Below, in pieces: positions 15,331 to 25,311 of a stretch of DNA of 35,875 nt. The stretch's first letter is position 1, and each line of letters begins with the position of its first letter. The position numbers and the translations under genes were made by a program. The notes under the pieces were generated by a model. It did no database searches. It saw only the letters and a list, made by a program, of their open reading frames with translations, and was not told the DNA's origin. The DNA is from a virus. Location: IMG/VR virus record IMGVR_UViG_3300031688_000057, positions 1 through 35,875 of that record. One strand, 5' to 3'.

Positions 15331-16077
15331 ATGGCTGTAAGCGTAGATACTGTTTATCAAAGAGTATTAGCAATACTTAATAAAGAGCAAAGGGGGTATG
15401 TAACACCCCAAGAATTTAATCTGTTCGCTAATCAAGCGCAGCTAGATATATTTGAGCAATACTTTTACGATATTAATCAGTTTGGAAGAATGCCCGGTAA
15501 CGATACCGAATTTTCCGATATGCTTAACATACTTAATGAAAAAATAAATATATTTGAAACAAATGCTGCTATGACTTACGGGGGAGTTTATTGGTCTACA
15601 CCTGCTAACTTATACCGGCTAGGGACTATAGTATTTGATAATATTACAACTAGTAAGTCTTTATACCCGGTTCCTAATACCGTGGTGACCACAACAACTC
15701 AAGTTGAGGTAGAGAGAATAAATTACAATGAATTCTTATACATTAATCAATCTCTTCTTACAAAGCCAACAAATTCAAGACCCGTATTTGTAGCCTCCAC
15801 TTTGGGTTATAAAGTATATGGGGATGCTCCTTTAGTCATAGGGGTAAGCTGCAACTATATAAAAGAACCTTCTCAAGCAGCGTGGGCATATCAAATGGTA
15901 TTTGGAGAAGCCTTATACAATGCGAATGAATCTACTGATTTCGAATTGCATCCTTCTGAAGAAACGGAATTAGTAATAAAAATATTAGCATTTGCGGGGC
16001 TAGTAGTTAAAGATATAGGGATGTATCAAGTAGCTAGTCAGATAAGTGCACAAACTAACCAACAAGAAAAATCATAA
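15331..16077 (+). CDS. Probable head-tail connector/adaptor protein, 248 aa
   Basis: ATG 15331 follows an A-rich leader (aaaataaaaaataaatt). The N-terminal region is helical (VDTVYQRVLAILNKEQRGYV, TPQEFNLFANQAQLDIFEQY). Then a beta-rich section includes GGVYWSTPANLYRLGTIVFD and VEVERINYNEFLY. A final helical piece carries ESTDFELHPSEETELVIKIL. Helical bundle plus beta insert, just after the capsid and before a second such protein, fits gp6/P22-gp4-type adaptor rings that join the portal to the tail. I have no specific family match. The next gene begins three bases after the stop, indicating an operon. Confidence 0.6.
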   Translation: MAVSVDTVYQRVLAILNKEQRGYVTPQEFNLFANQAQLDIFEQYFYDINQFGRMPGNDTEFSDMLNILNEKINIFETNAAMTYGGVYWSTPANLYRLGTIVFDNITTSKSLYPVPNTVVTTTTQVEVERINYNEFLYINQSLLTKPTNSRPVFVASTLGYKVYGDAPLVIGVSCNYIKEPSQAAWAYQMVFGEALYNANESTDFELHPSEETELVIKILAFAGLVVKDIGMYQVASQISAQTNQQEKS

Positions 16078-16080
16078 TAT

Positions 16081-17001
16081 ATGGCATTGATAAATCAAAA
16101 CCCAGAAGAATATTACTTAGGGCCTGACGGTGTATGGGATAGTGGCGATGAAAGTTATGGTAATTATCAGTTTGTTAGTATAGCTGACATTATAAATAAC
16201 TTTATGATTTCGCATGTCGGTCAAGATAAACTTATAACAAAGGTAAGAAGAACAGACGTTGCTTACTGGGCACAAAGAGCTATACAAGAATTTAGCTTTG
16301 ATGTTCTACCTCAGAATAAGTCTATAGAAATTGAAGTCCCTCCCGGGCTTTATATGGTATTGCCTCAGGATTACGTAAATTACACAAAGCTATCTTGGAC
16401 GGATAAAGGAGGTATAGAGAGAATAATATACAGAACAGATTTAAGCAGCAATCCAGAGGCAGTTACTCAAAATGCAGCCGGAGAATATACTTTTGCAAAT
16501 AAAAAATTGATACTCAAGGCGCAATCAGAAACTTTGACAAGATGGAACTCCGGAAGCTCTTTTCCTTTAGGAGGACCTGGAGGAGGAAATTGGGATTTAA
16601 CAAATAATCCTGACTTACTTTCTTTGTACGCTTATGGAGGCAGATTTGGTATAGATCCTGAAAATGCACAATCAAATGGTACTTTTTATATAGACCAAGT
16701 GAATGGCGTAATCAGATTTAGCTCTGACATAAGGGGTAGGATAGTTACATTAAAGTACATAAGCGATGGCTTAGGCTCTTTAGAGGACATGACCGTGCAT
16801 AAGTTTGCAATGGATGCGGTAGTGAAACATATAGCGTATTCTATATTATCTACAAGATCAAATGTACAAGAATATATAGTAGCTAGGTTTAAAAAAATGG
16901 CATCAGCCGCCAGAAGAAATGCTAAGATAAGATTATCCGAATTAAAAGCGGACTTAATGTCTCAAGTATTCAGAAATCAATCAAAATGGATTAAACACTA
17001 A
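16081..17001 (+). CDS. Probable neck/tail tubular protein, 306 aa
   Basis: It starts at ATG 16081 directly after the previous gene. An N-terminal helical part (FVSIADIINNFMISHVGQDK; RTDVAYWAQRAIQEFSFDVL) is followed by a beta domain (SIEIEVPPGLYMVLPQDYVN, RIIYRTDL) and a Gly-rich loop (GSSFPLGGPGGGN). A strand follows (GVIRFSSDIRGRIVTLKYIS), then a basic C-terminal helix pair (VQEYIVARFKKMASAARRNA). This helix-beta-helix plan resembles tubular/adaptor proteins of short-tailed phages (T7 gp11 or crAss ring proteins), by analogy of architecture and position only. It probably forms a ring between the portal adaptor and the large tail protein encoded next. Confidence 0.58.
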   Translation: MALINQNPEEYYLGPDGVWDSGDESYGNYQFVSIADIINNFMISHVGQDKLITKVRRTDVAYWAQRAIQEFSFDVLPQNKSIEIEVPPGLYMVLPQDYVNYTKLSWTDKGGIERIIYRTDLSSNPEAVTQNAAGEYTFANKKLILKAQSETLTRWNSGSSFPLGGPGGGNWDLTNNPDLLSLYAYGGRFGIDPENAQSNGTFYIDQVNGVIRFSSDIRGRIVTLKYISDGLGSLEDMTVHKFAMDAVVKHIAYSILSTRSNVQEYIVARFKKMASAARRNAKIRLSELKADLMSQVFRNQSKWIKH

Positions 17002-17007
17002 AATTAA

Positions 17008-20000
17008 ATGGCAGAGCTAATACACACGTTTACATCAGGTAAAATGAACAAGGACCTTGACGAAAGACTTGTTCCTAATGGAGAATACAGAGATGCCCTA
17101 AACTTAGAGCTTGCATCTTCAGATGGCTCTCAGGTTGGTACTTTTCAAAACATAAAAGGTAACCTAGAATTAGCGTACAAGACATATAATGCCGTTACGG
17201 GGGCTAGAACATCATGGAGTAGCGCTTATATATCTAATTTAACTAATGCGATCTGCATAGGCTCCGTTGTCGATGCCAATACAGATAACATATATTGGTT
17301 TATATCTAGTAATGAAGTTAGTGCTATTGCATACTATAATGACGTTACAAAAGTTGTTGCTCCATTGATAGTAGATGTTAATAGTATACTAAACTTTAGT
17401 AAAGACTACTTAATAACCGGGGTAAATGTGCTAGAAGGTATACTAATGTGGACAGACAATCAAACCGAACCTAAGAGTATAACTATAAAAGACTGGGTGG
17501 GATCTACAAATGATTTTCTAACTCACTCCCAGATATATAGTAGAGCTTTTATTGAACAAGACATTACTGTAATAAAAAAATACCCATTGCAACCGCCTCT
17601 TATAACAGCTAGTTCTACGACTAGAGTTGATAACAATGGCAACCCCGCCACTATAGATACAAAAGTTAATTTTTCTTTTGTTAAAAATATTGGTGCAGAT
17701 CCTGCAAATCCTATCTATGTGGGGTTAACGCCCGAGGACGGGCCGCAAACAATGACATGGACCCAGCAGCAAAATCCTCCTTTTTATCAAGATGGTGATT
17801 ATTTGACATTTTCTTTTGCAAGCAATGAGCCTTTGTCTGAAGATGCTAATATCCGAGCTCAAGTGGTGTCTATAATACCTCCTGATGCCAACGCACCTCA
17901 AACAGGAGCTATCGTAACTATACTTTCTGTCGGGGAAGGTGACGAAACTAATGACGAGGTCGCTAAGGCGTTTGATGTAGTATTAGAACAAGAAGATCCA
18001 TTTTTTGAATTTAGATTTGCCAGATTTGCATATAGATATAAATATAACAATAATCAAATATCTGCATTTTCTCCTTTTTCTAACCCAGCTTTTTTGCCAG
18101 GCGAGTTTGAATATAATCCTAAAAACGGATTTAATTTAGCAATGGTTAACACTGTGAGGCAACTTGAAATATCTAGCTTTAGACCCGCTGATATTCCCCC
18201 TGACGTAGACACTATAGACATACTATATAAAGCCACAAACAACCCTAACGTGTATGTGGTAGATTCATTTACCCCTGAAGATACAGAGTGGGTAGCAAAC
18301 AGCTTTAATATAAAATCAGAAATAATAACCTCTGTTGTAAAGTCAAACCAAATATTAAGGCCCTTTGATAATGTGCCAAGAAAAGCTAGGGCGCAAGAAA
18401 TAACTGCTAATAGATTAATATACGGAAATTTTATTCAAAATTTTAACTTAAACAATCCGTACGCCAAAAACCAACCACTGCACATCAACCTAAGCGTAGG
18501 TACAGACATAAGAGAAATATCTACAGAACCAGGTGAAGGCGTAAATATAAACGGTTTAAATGTAGCGGAATCTGTAAAATCAATAAGGACCTATCAAGCG
18601 GGGGTAGCCTATATGGATGAGTACGGTAGAACAACTCCTGTGTTCACAAGTGCCCTTGGAGCAATAATTATACCCAAAAGACAAGCTAGTTTTTCTACAA
18701 AATTAACCGTTAAAATAAACAGCTATTTGCCTTATTATGATACAAATAAAGCTTTTACGCATTTTAAGTATTACATAAAAGAAACATCGCAACCATATTA
18801 TAATTTGTGTCTTGACAGGTTTTACAAAGCTGAAGACGGGAACCTTTGGCTATCATTTCCATCCTCTGAAAGAAATAAGGTAGATGAAGAAACATTTTTA
18901 ATACTAAAAAAAGAACACGACAACGCTATCCCCGTAAAAGAAGCTGCTGCAAAATACAAGGTATTGTCTATTTCGAATGAAGCGCCTCAGTTTTTAAAAG
19001 ATACAAAGCAGTCCAAGGGATCGGCTCCTCTTATACCTACAGGTTCGGCTACGCCTACTGTGGGATCTAATGAGTTTTTTATAAACGGGCAAGATTTTGA
19101 TGACGCATTTGGAGTTGAAACTAGATCTAAGTCAGGCTTAGTGTTAAGAATAACTGCTCCGGGAAATAATAGCGACTATTATAAAATATCAACATTTGGT
19201 TTAGCAGATGTTCCTAACCCACCTGTGAGGATTGTTACTTCTGAAGTTTTCGGGGACGACATGGCCTTTGCCGCAGACCCTAACACAGGGCTGCCAGTAG
19301 GAGGGCTATTGCTAAATCTATACGAAATTATATCAGAAAATAAGCCAGAATTTACAGGTAGATTTTTTGTAAAGGTAAACAAAGATGCTATTTTAACTGA
19401 AAAAATTGCGGCAGCTGCTGCAGCGGAACCGGTTTACGTTAGAAAAGCATTCGAATTTTTGTACCAAGCTCAATTTACTCAAGGAAGCAAAGGCTTTTGG
19501 AACGAGACATGGCGTAATGCAGACGGTCAGGGCAACGGCCCAAAAGGCAGATTGTTTATAAACTACATAAAAACAGATTGCGAAGGGCCTTTTAACGGGG
19601 TTGACGAAACAGGTACTATGAGATTAGCGGATGCCGCTGGTTATGGGGAGTGGAGGCAGACGGGAGGTATAGCTGAAAGAAACCCAGCAATGCTTAGGCA
19701 ACTAAACATTGGAGCGGGGGCAAGATTTCGTTTTGTTAAAGCTCCGGGTAGTACAATAACAGACATACCAAACACAGTCTATAGAATTACTCAATCAACA
19801 AATGAACAAAGAAGAAATACTTGGTGGTGCGGGGACAATGATAAAGACAGAAGAAAGCACATGTCTAACCAAATTGCCTACTGGACATTAAAATTCCAGA
19901 GGGTAGAAGATGGGGTGGCCGCTTTGGATTGGAAACCTAGAGAAGACGGGGGAATGTCCCTGTGGTCCGCCAGCACTTCTGACTATAGTAATTCGTTTAT

Positions 20001-21522
20001 AGGTATTGAATTTTTAGATACAATAGAAGATAATAATAGTTTTACTACAGACAATCCCGCTATATTTGAAACCGAACCAAAAGAGGCTGCAGAATTAGAT
20101 ATATATTGGGAAGTCCCGGGGGCTTATACAGCGGCCCAGCACGGGCAAACACATAATTTAGATTGGTTTAATTGTTACTCTTTTGGTAACGGCGTTGAGT
20201 CAGATCGCATTAGAGACGATTTTAATCAGCCTTTAATAGAGAACGGGGTAAAAGCTTCCGCTACGCTAGAAGAGCCCTACGGGGAGGAGCACAGGTCTAC
20301 GGGGCTTATATTCTCTCAAATATTTAATTCTACTTCAAGCACTAATAATCTTAATCAATTTATACAAGCGGAAAGTATTACCAAAGATGTAAATCCCGAG
20401 TACGGAAGTATACAGAAATTGCACACCAGAGACACTGATTTAATTACTCTGTGCGAAAACAAGTCAATGAAGATATTAGCTAAGAAAGATGCTCTATTCA
20501 ACGCTGATGGAAGCACTAACTTAACTTCTAATGCAGCAGTGCTGGGGCAGACGTTAACATTCCAGGGAGAATTTGGCATAGCTACTAATCCAGAATCATT
20601 TGCTGAGTTTGGTTTTAGAATGTATTACACAGACGCTAATCGAGGGGCAGTATTAAGATTATCAGGAGATGGCCTTACGGATATATCTGATTATGGCATG
20701 CACTCTTTCTTTTCAGATAACCTGCCGGCCAATACTAAAATACTAGGATCTTGGGATGTTGAAAAAAGGAATTATAACATAACGCTGAGCTCTTTAACAC
20801 CTTACTGGCAACAAACCCTGGGGGTAGGAACATTCGATAGACTGAACAAAGATCCTTTGTGTAACCAGTTCATAAATACGTTACCTACTTACAGCACTAC
20901 AGTTTCTTTTAAAGAGCGAATTAATGGGTTTACTTCAAGAAAAACTTATATACCCGAAGCAGCTGCTTACCTTAATAATATATACTACACATTCAAAAAC
21001 GGCAGGATATGGGAGCATGGGTTAAACACCGTGTATAATACTTTTTATGGCATAGGATCAGGCGCGCCCTCGTACAGTCCATATTACGAGAGCTCTTTTA
21101 ACACTATACTTAATGAAAACCCAGCTGTAGTAAAAGGATATAAGACATTAAACTACAGCGGTACCACTGCTAGAGAATACCTATATAAGCTAGCTGGTAG
21201 CGAAAGACTATACACTTTGGCTCAGGTACAAGCGGAGGGATTAACCCCTTCTAGCAATGTATTAGGATCCAAAGGATGGTATGTGAATTCTATAGTAACT
21301 GACTTACAAGAGGGGCAGATAAAAGAATTTATAGACAAAGAAGGCAAGAAGTTTAATTACATAAAAGGTATGGATACTTTTTACTTAAGCTCTTGTAATA
21401 CAAACGTAGATACTAAGGAGTTTAACGTGCAGGGGATAGGTAATCCTTCTGTTATAGTAATTCCTACTCAGACAGTGTTCACAGTGAAAAATCAAGCGGA
21501 CCCAAATTGTTCAACTCCGTAA
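17008..21522 (+). CDS. Large tail/stabilisation protein, P22 gp10-like or muzzle-type
   Basis: 1504 residues, starting six bases after the previous stop. The first residues, TFTSGKMNKDLDERLVPNGE, then YRDALNLELASSDGSQVGTF and NIKG, are the hallmark opening of P22 gp10-type stabilisation proteins and crAss 'muzzle' proteins. In these families the 'G.Yr.alN.....dG...G...n..G' signature begins a beta-propeller. The rest is beta-rich, with repeated propeller-like pieces (NAICIGSVVDANTDNIYWFI; ITGVNVLEGILMWTDN; ANRLIYGNF). A C-terminal part includes DGLTDISDYGMHSFF and a GSWDVEKRNYNITLSS strand. It would plug or stabilise the short tail and mount fibres. No signal peptide or coiled coil is seen. 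The exact fold of the C-terminal 700 residues is unclear. Confidence 0.68.
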   Translation: MAELIHTFTSGKMNKDLDERLVPNGEYRDALNLELASSDGSQVGTFQNIKGNLELAYKTYNAVTGARTSWSSAYISNLTNAICIGSVVDANTDNIYWFISSNEVSAIAYYNDVTKVVAPLIVDVNSILNFSKDYLITGVNVLEGILMWTDNQTEPKSITIKDWVGSTNDFLTHSQIYSRAFIEQDITVIKKYPLQPPLITASSTTRVDNNGNPATIDTKVNFSFVKNIGADPANPIYVGLTPEDGPQTMTWTQQQNPPFYQDGDYLTFSFASNEPLSEDANIRAQVVSIIPPDANAPQTGAIVTILSVGEGDETNDEVAKAFDVVLEQEDPFFEFRFARFAYRYKYNNNQISAFSPFSNPAFLPGEFEYNPKNGFNLAMVNTVRQLEISSFRPADIPPDVDTIDILYKATNNPNVYVVDSFTPEDTEWVANSFNIKSEIITSVVKSNQILRPFDNVPRKARAQEITANRLIYGNFIQNFNLNNPYAKNQPLHINLSVGTDIREISTEPGEGVNINGLNVAESVKSIRTYQAGVAYMDEYGRTTPVFTSALGAIIIPKRQASFSTKLTVKINSYLPYYDTNKAFTHFKYYIKETSQPYYNLCLDRFYKAEDGNLWLSFPSSERNKVDEETFLILKKEHDNAIPVKEAAAKYKVLSISNEAPQFLKDTKQSKGSAPLIPTGSATPTVGSNEFFINGQDFDDAFGVETRSKSGLVLRITAPGNNSDYYKISTFGLADVPNPPVRIVTSEVFGDDMAFAADPNTGLPVGGLLLNLYEIISENKPEFTGRFFVKVNKDAILTEKIAAAAAAEPVYVRKAFEFLYQAQFTQGSKGFWNETWRNADGQGNGPKGRLFINYIKTDCEGPFNGVDETGTMRLADAAGYGEWRQTGGIAERNPAMLRQLNIGAGARFRFVKAPGSTITDIPNTVYRITQSTNEQRRNTWWCGDNDKDRRKHMSNQIAYWTLKFQRVEDGVAALDWKPREDGGMSLWSASTSDYSNSFIGIEFLDTIEDNNSFTTDNPAIFETEPKEAAELDIYWEVPGAYTAAQHGQTHNLDWFNCYSFGNGVESDRIRDDFNQPLIENGVKASATLEEPYGEEHRSTGLIFSQIFNSTSSTNNLNQFIQAESITKDVNPEYGSIQKLHTRDTDLITLCENKSMKILAKKDALFNADGSTNLTSNAAVLGQTLTFQGEFGIATNPESFAEFGFRMYYTDANRGAVLRLSGDGLTDISDYGMHSFFSDNLPANTKILGSWDVEKRNYNITLSSLTPYWQQTLGVGTFDRLNKDPLCNQFINTLPTYSTTVSFKERINGFTSRKTYIPEAAAYLNNIYYTFKNGRIWEHGLNTVYNTFYGIGSGAPSYSPYYESSFNTILNENPAVVKGYKTLNYSGTTAREYLYKLAGSERLYTLAQVQAEGLTPSSNVLGSKGWYVNSIVTDLQEGQIKEFIDKEGKKFNYIKGMDTFYLSSCNTNVDTKEFNVQGIGNPSVIVIPTQTVFTVKNQADPNCSTP

Positions 21523-21550
21523 AAATTTATTATAAATTTAAACAAATATT

Positions 21551-23131
21551 ATGGCATTTAATAACTTTACAGTAAGCGTGGTAAGCTTTAACGAAACGGC
21601 AGGCGTTGACTGGACAATAGCAAAACCATCTGTTTCTTTAATAATAACACCCAACACAGGGTATACTGTAACCGCAGTTGATTTTTCACCAATAGTGCCT
21701 TTGCCTACTTATGTTAATAGTGTTGTTTTCACTCAAAACGGGGCCTTTGTAAATTGTGTTATAACTTATATTGCGCCAAACATAATGCCTAGTGCGGACG
21801 TGCTTATATCTCTTTGTATTAAGGGGAGTGCTGTAGAAAGACAAATATGTGTTGCCGGTGTGATATCTCAGTGTGACGTTAGTAATTGCAAATCCCCTAT
21901 TGCAGGAGACCCTGATGTGCCCTATAGCGCATGCCAAGTTTATGGATCTACTGGAGTTGTAGTCGCTAGCTATTTTGTAAACGCTGAATCTGGACATTAT
22001 TTTCCAACAACACCTAGTTTATCGGTTGTTATCGGTGATCCAAATAATTATACTATTACGGGCACTGAAGGATATGATAGTGATGGGAACTTAATAAGCG
22101 TGACTTTCCAGGTATCTTATAATTTTCCATTAGCAGATGTTACTGGAGACAAAATATGCTTAACAGCACATGCGGTTGTAGTATACAATCCCCAAGTAAA
22201 AATAACCTCTTATTCTTTTCCTATAGCAGGGAATGTACCTAGCGGAGGATTAAATACGAGTTTTAATGTATTTGGCATAGAGGGTGCCGCTTGGAATTTA
22301 GTATCTACATCTACCGGATTAGGCATACCAATTGCGGCTACATCTGGTGTGCTAGATTCCACCGGGACAACAGCAATAGCGGCTAGTTTCCCTAGCGTAA
22401 ATGTAGATACAACGTATACAATTACTTTGTCAGGGGATTTAGCCTCTACTTTCGACACCCCGGCGGGGCAGCCTTCCACGATAACAATATATCAGTATGT
22501 TAATACAACTTTAGGATTTAGGTTTAAAACCACTAATACTGATATAATTACACCGCTTCCTGTAACATCCTTGTCGTTCATACCAAATGTAGTTCCTTCT
22601 ACTAATTTTTACACATACGATGTAGTAGCAACCTCAAACGAAAATATAAACCTTGGAGGAATACCTAATCCCGGAGAATGGTCTAATCAAAACCAAAATA
22701 GCCCATTGTACGAATTTGGCGTGCAATCTCATAGCTTTCTGGTAAACAATTCTGCTTCGCCTAGTACATTGACGGCAACGGTTGTTGTAAGCGTTGATGA
22801 GACTGGCACACCTAGTGTTATAAGCGAATTAGATTTAGATAATTATTTGATCGGGGCTGGCTCGTATTCAGCCGTGGATTGCACAACGACCACGTTGTTC
22901 AACATAGATATATACCAAGGATGGATTAATGATCCTTCCACAGGCTTAGCTCCAATAACTTTTGCTTATAATATAGACGACGTGGTAGTTGTTAAAGACA
23001 CTATAAACGGAACGGAGTATTGCGTAAGAATAACAGGCACATCTACTACGGCCGCTACAACATTCATCAATACAGCTGTCAACAATGGCACTGGAGTTTA
23101 CGGTACCTGCAATCAGTGCGATGAACTATAA
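21551..23131 (+). CDS. Beta-rich virion protein, possible appendage/fibre with Ig-like domains
   Basis: 526 residues, rich in Thr, Ser, Val, Asn and Pro, poor in Lys, and almost entirely beta in pattern. Candidate Ig-like modules start near residues 1-85 (NTGYTVTAVDFSPIVPLPTY), 120-215 (YFPTTPSLSVVIGDPNNYTI) and 215-300 (TSYSFPIAGNVPSGGLNTSF; DTTYTITLSGDLASTF). The C-terminal part has VDCTTTTLFNIDIYQGW and ends in a Cys pair, YGTCNQC. Composition, position after the tail protein and lack of enzyme motifs suggest a surface-exposed appendage, decoration or receptor-binding protein. Several Cys residues are spaced in pairs (CVAGVISQCDVSNC). It has no coiled-coil trimer stalk, so a classical fibre is less certain. 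Confidence 0.6.
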   Translation: MAFNNFTVSVVSFNETAGVDWTIAKPSVSLIITPNTGYTVTAVDFSPIVPLPTYVNSVVFTQNGAFVNCVITYIAPNIMPSADVLISLCIKGSAVERQICVAGVISQCDVSNCKSPIAGDPDVPYSACQVYGSTGVVVASYFVNAESGHYFPTTPSLSVVIGDPNNYTITGTEGYDSDGNLISVTFQVSYNFPLADVTGDKICLTAHAVVVYNPQVKITSYSFPIAGNVPSGGLNTSFNVFGIEGAAWNLVSTSTGLGIPIAATSGVLDSTGTTAIAASFPSVNVDTTYTITLSGDLASTFDTPAGQPSTITIYQYVNTTLGFRFKTTNTDIITPLPVTSLSFIPNVVPSTNFYTYDVVATSNENINLGGIPNPGEWSNQNQNSPLYEFGVQSHSFLVNNSASPSTLTATVVVSVDETGTPSVISELDLDNYLIGAGSYSAVDCTTTTLFNIDIYQGWINDPSTGLAPITFAYNIDDVVVVKDTINGTEYCVRITGTSTTAATTFINTAVNNGTGVYGTCNQCDEL

Positions 23132-23142
23132 AATAGAAAACT

Positions 23143-23490
23143 ATGCCAATAATAACTTTACAATTTCCATTTCCATTAAACGACTCGGTTCAAGTTGGGG
23201 ACACTGCTTATTACACGAACGATCCAAACGGTACAAATTTAATAATACTAGGTACTATAGAAGGAATACTTAGATCTCTTAATAAGATAACAGTGGACGT
23301 GCAACCTACGCTGGTGGGTACTATTAGTACAGCATTGACAACAAGTAGTTTTATACTATTTAGCAAAACAGCATTGGTAAACACGAGCGGGCTAAAAGGC
23401 TATTATGCCGAAGCCCAGTTTAGAAATGATTCAACAGACTATGCCGAATTATTCTTAGTAGGGTCTGAAATATTTGAAAGCAGTAAATAA
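23143..23490 (+). CDS. Small beta-rich virion-associated protein, 115 aa
   Basis: Starts at ATG 23143, 11 bases after the previous stop. It opens with MPIITLQFPFPLNDSVQVGD and continues TAYYTNDPNGTNLIILGTIE, VDVQPTLVGT and FILFSKTALVNTSGLKGYYA. It ends AELFLVGSEIFESSK. The pattern 'lqFpfplN.SvqvGDtaYyt ... filFsK...Ns..lkGYyae..f.N.s...aELf.vgsevfeSsK' is familiar from many uncultured-phage genomes, where it accompanies tail genes. It is almost all beta strand with no enzyme motif. It is likely a minor structural or appendage-associated protein, coupled to the 526-residue gene upstream. Confidence 0.68.
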   Translation: MPIITLQFPFPLNDSVQVGDTAYYTNDPNGTNLIILGTIEGILRSLNKITVDVQPTLVGTISTALTTSSFILFSKTALVNTSGLKGYYAEAQFRNDSTDYAELFLVGSEIFESSK

Positions 23491-23528
23491 CACGTAATAA
23501 TAAAAGTATAATAATAAAATAGAAATAT

Positions 23529-24170
23529 ATGATACCAGTAGGAGCCATAGGAGGCGCCGTATCAGGCCTTACAGGTATTGTAGGGGGAATGATAGGCAGC
23601 GGAAAAAGAAAGAGAGAACAAAAAGCAGCCCAGCAGGAATTTGCTACAAACAAAGCTAGAATGGAGGGGGCGGACACGTCTAACCTTGCGGCCAACATGG
23701 AGAATACCATGGAAGATTTAACTGTAAATACACAGGCAGCCGAATTCCAATCACAACAACAAGCCAGTGGATTCGCTAATACTATGGATAACTTATCCAG
23801 CGCAGCTGGAGGATCGGGTATTGCGGCTTTAGCTCAGTCATTAGCGGGGGCACAAAGCAATGCAGCTCAGGCATCGTCTGCGGACATAGGCAGACAGGAA
23901 TCTCAGAATCAAATGGCTGAGAGACAAATGGCTGGCAATTTACAAAACCAAGAATTACAGGGAGCATACGCTTCTAGAGCAGCGGAAAAAGATAAAACAG
24001 ATACAATGCTTGGTATGTCTCAACAAAGACTAGGAGCAGCAAACGCAGCAAGAGACAAAGCAACGCAATCTATAATGAGCGGTATTGGAAGCGTCGCGGG
24101 AGCCGCAGCTTCAGCAGCCTCAGGGGGCGTTTTAGAAGGTCCAGGAAACTTGATGAATGGCGCGTCTTAG
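23529..24170 (+). CDS. Probable internal virion protein, glycine-zipper N-terminus
   Basis: 213 residues. The first about 26 residues are hydrophobic and Gly-rich, MIPVGAIGGAVSGLTGIVGG then MIGSGKRKR. This is a glycine-zipper-like helix followed by a positive cluster and could insert into a membrane. The rest is a helical Gln/Ala/Asn-rich stretch (ATNKARMEGADTSNLAANM; QNQMAERQMAGNLQNQELQG) ending in a second Gly/Ala-rich helix (IMSGIGSVAGAAASAASGG). This resembles T7 gp14-type ejection proteins, which leave the head first and form a pore in the outer envelope. Its position before two larger internal-type proteins supports that. Assignment by composition and context. Confidence 0.62.
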   Translation: MIPVGAIGGAVSGLTGIVGGMIGSGKRKREQKAAQQEFATNKARMEGADTSNLAANMENTMEDLTVNTQAAEFQSQQQASGFANTMDNLSSAAGGSGIAALAQSLAGAQSNAAQASSADIGRQESQNQMAERQMAGNLQNQELQGAYASRAAEKDKTDTMLGMSQQRLGAANAARDKATQSIMSGIGSVAGAAASAASGGVLEGPGNLMNGAS

Positions 24171-24196
24171 ATATATTAAAAACAGCATAACAAATT

Positions 24197-25294
24197 ATGG
24201 CAAATAATCAATTAATACTAGGAGCGGGAAAAGCTGCAAAGAAATTCGTAGACATTGGAGGCGCAATAGGTCAGGGCTTTTCAGCAGCAAATCAATCTGC
24301 TAGGGGCTTTACTAGGCCTAAAACTGTTGCAAAAAACCAGGAGTATCAAAATAGAGTTAGCTCTTTAATGGGTAAAATGAAATCAGATATTGATTTTACT
24401 TCGTTTTCGCCTAGTGAAACAGCTTCCATGCGGACTTTCCTAGTCAATGAAAGACAAAAATATGCGGGGGCCGCTAAAACTTTAGCTAATATGACGGATA
24501 CAACTTCTCCAGAATACATGGGGCAAGTTGACATAATGAACGGTGTAAATAGCAGTTTTGTAAATTTAGCAGACCAGATTAAGACTTACAAGAAAAGCAA
24601 GGTAGAATTTGTTGACGGCATGATGAGTGGAGCGTATTCAGACGGCAATGAGGTTAGCAATACAAGACAAAACACATTGATGTATACAAATAAGGCTTTG
24701 TACGGATACAAAGATGAAGACGGTGACGGTATTGCAGATGACGGAACAAGTGCTTCTTTGACAATAATGGACGGAGGCGACATAGGTTTTAACATCGACG
24801 GAGAAGTAAAAGCTTATAATAAAAGCTCGATGCCCTTATTAAAAGATTACGAGTTAGGCGTTAAATTACTGAAAGACAACGAAGCAGTACGCAGGTCAGG
24901 CCAATTAGTTAATGAAGATGCCGAAAGAATGTATAGGCTACAATTAGAAAAATCTTTTTCCAATCAAGATTCGTTAAGATCTTTTATATATGATTTTGAA
25001 GATGAATTCCCTACAGAACAATTAGGAGCAGCATGGGAGGAAGGGACAATGACGGTTGATGAAATAAGAAAAAAAACTATAGAAAGATTGATTGAAAGTC
25101 GTAAGAAGGCTGGGCAAGATGGTTATAATGAAAAGAAAAGCAAGGATAATAGCCCAAGTAAAAGCAAGCCAAAAGAATTAGCTGGCATTATAGATGGGAC
25201 ATACTATATCAGAAGAAAAGACGGCTCTTTATTTCCTGTAGAAAATGAAGAAGAATATGATAAATGGGGTGATTGGTTTTATGCAAACACGTAA
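24197..25294 (+). CDS. Probable internal virion/ejection protein, 365 aa
   Basis: Starts at ATG 24197 after an AT-rich leader. The N-terminus LGAGKAAKKFVDIGGAIGQG is helical with small residues and resembles part of the SPAK protein at 4097. The middle is helical and polar (NQEYQNRVSSLMGKMKSDID). At 24713-24742 the sequence DEDGDGIADD (residues 173-182) matches the DxDxDG calcium-loop pattern of dockerin/thrombospondin-type loops. The C-terminal quarter is charged (KKTIERLIESRKKAGQDGYN) and has a SPSK variant motif, then GTYYIRRKDGSLFPVE. It lies between the glycine-zipper protein and the giant polyvalent protein, so a packaged, T7 gp15-like role is likely by context. Confidence 0.58.
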   Translation: MANNQLILGAGKAAKKFVDIGGAIGQGFSAANQSARGFTRPKTVAKNQEYQNRVSSLMGKMKSDIDFTSFSPSETASMRTFLVNERQKYAGAAKTLANMTDTTSPEYMGQVDIMNGVNSSFVNLADQIKTYKKSKVEFVDGMMSGAYSDGNEVSNTRQNTLMYTNKALYGYKDEDGDGIADDGTSASLTIMDGGDIGFNIDGEVKAYNKSSMPLLKDYELGVKLLKDNEAVRRSGQLVNEDAERMYRLQLEKSFSNQDSLRSFIYDFEDEFPTEQLGAAWEEGTMTVDEIRKKTIERLIESRKKAGQDGYNEKKSKDNSPSKSKPKELAGIIDGTYYIRRKDGSLFPVENEEEYDKWGDWFYANT

Positions 25295-25311
25295 TTAAAT
25301 AAAAATATAAT

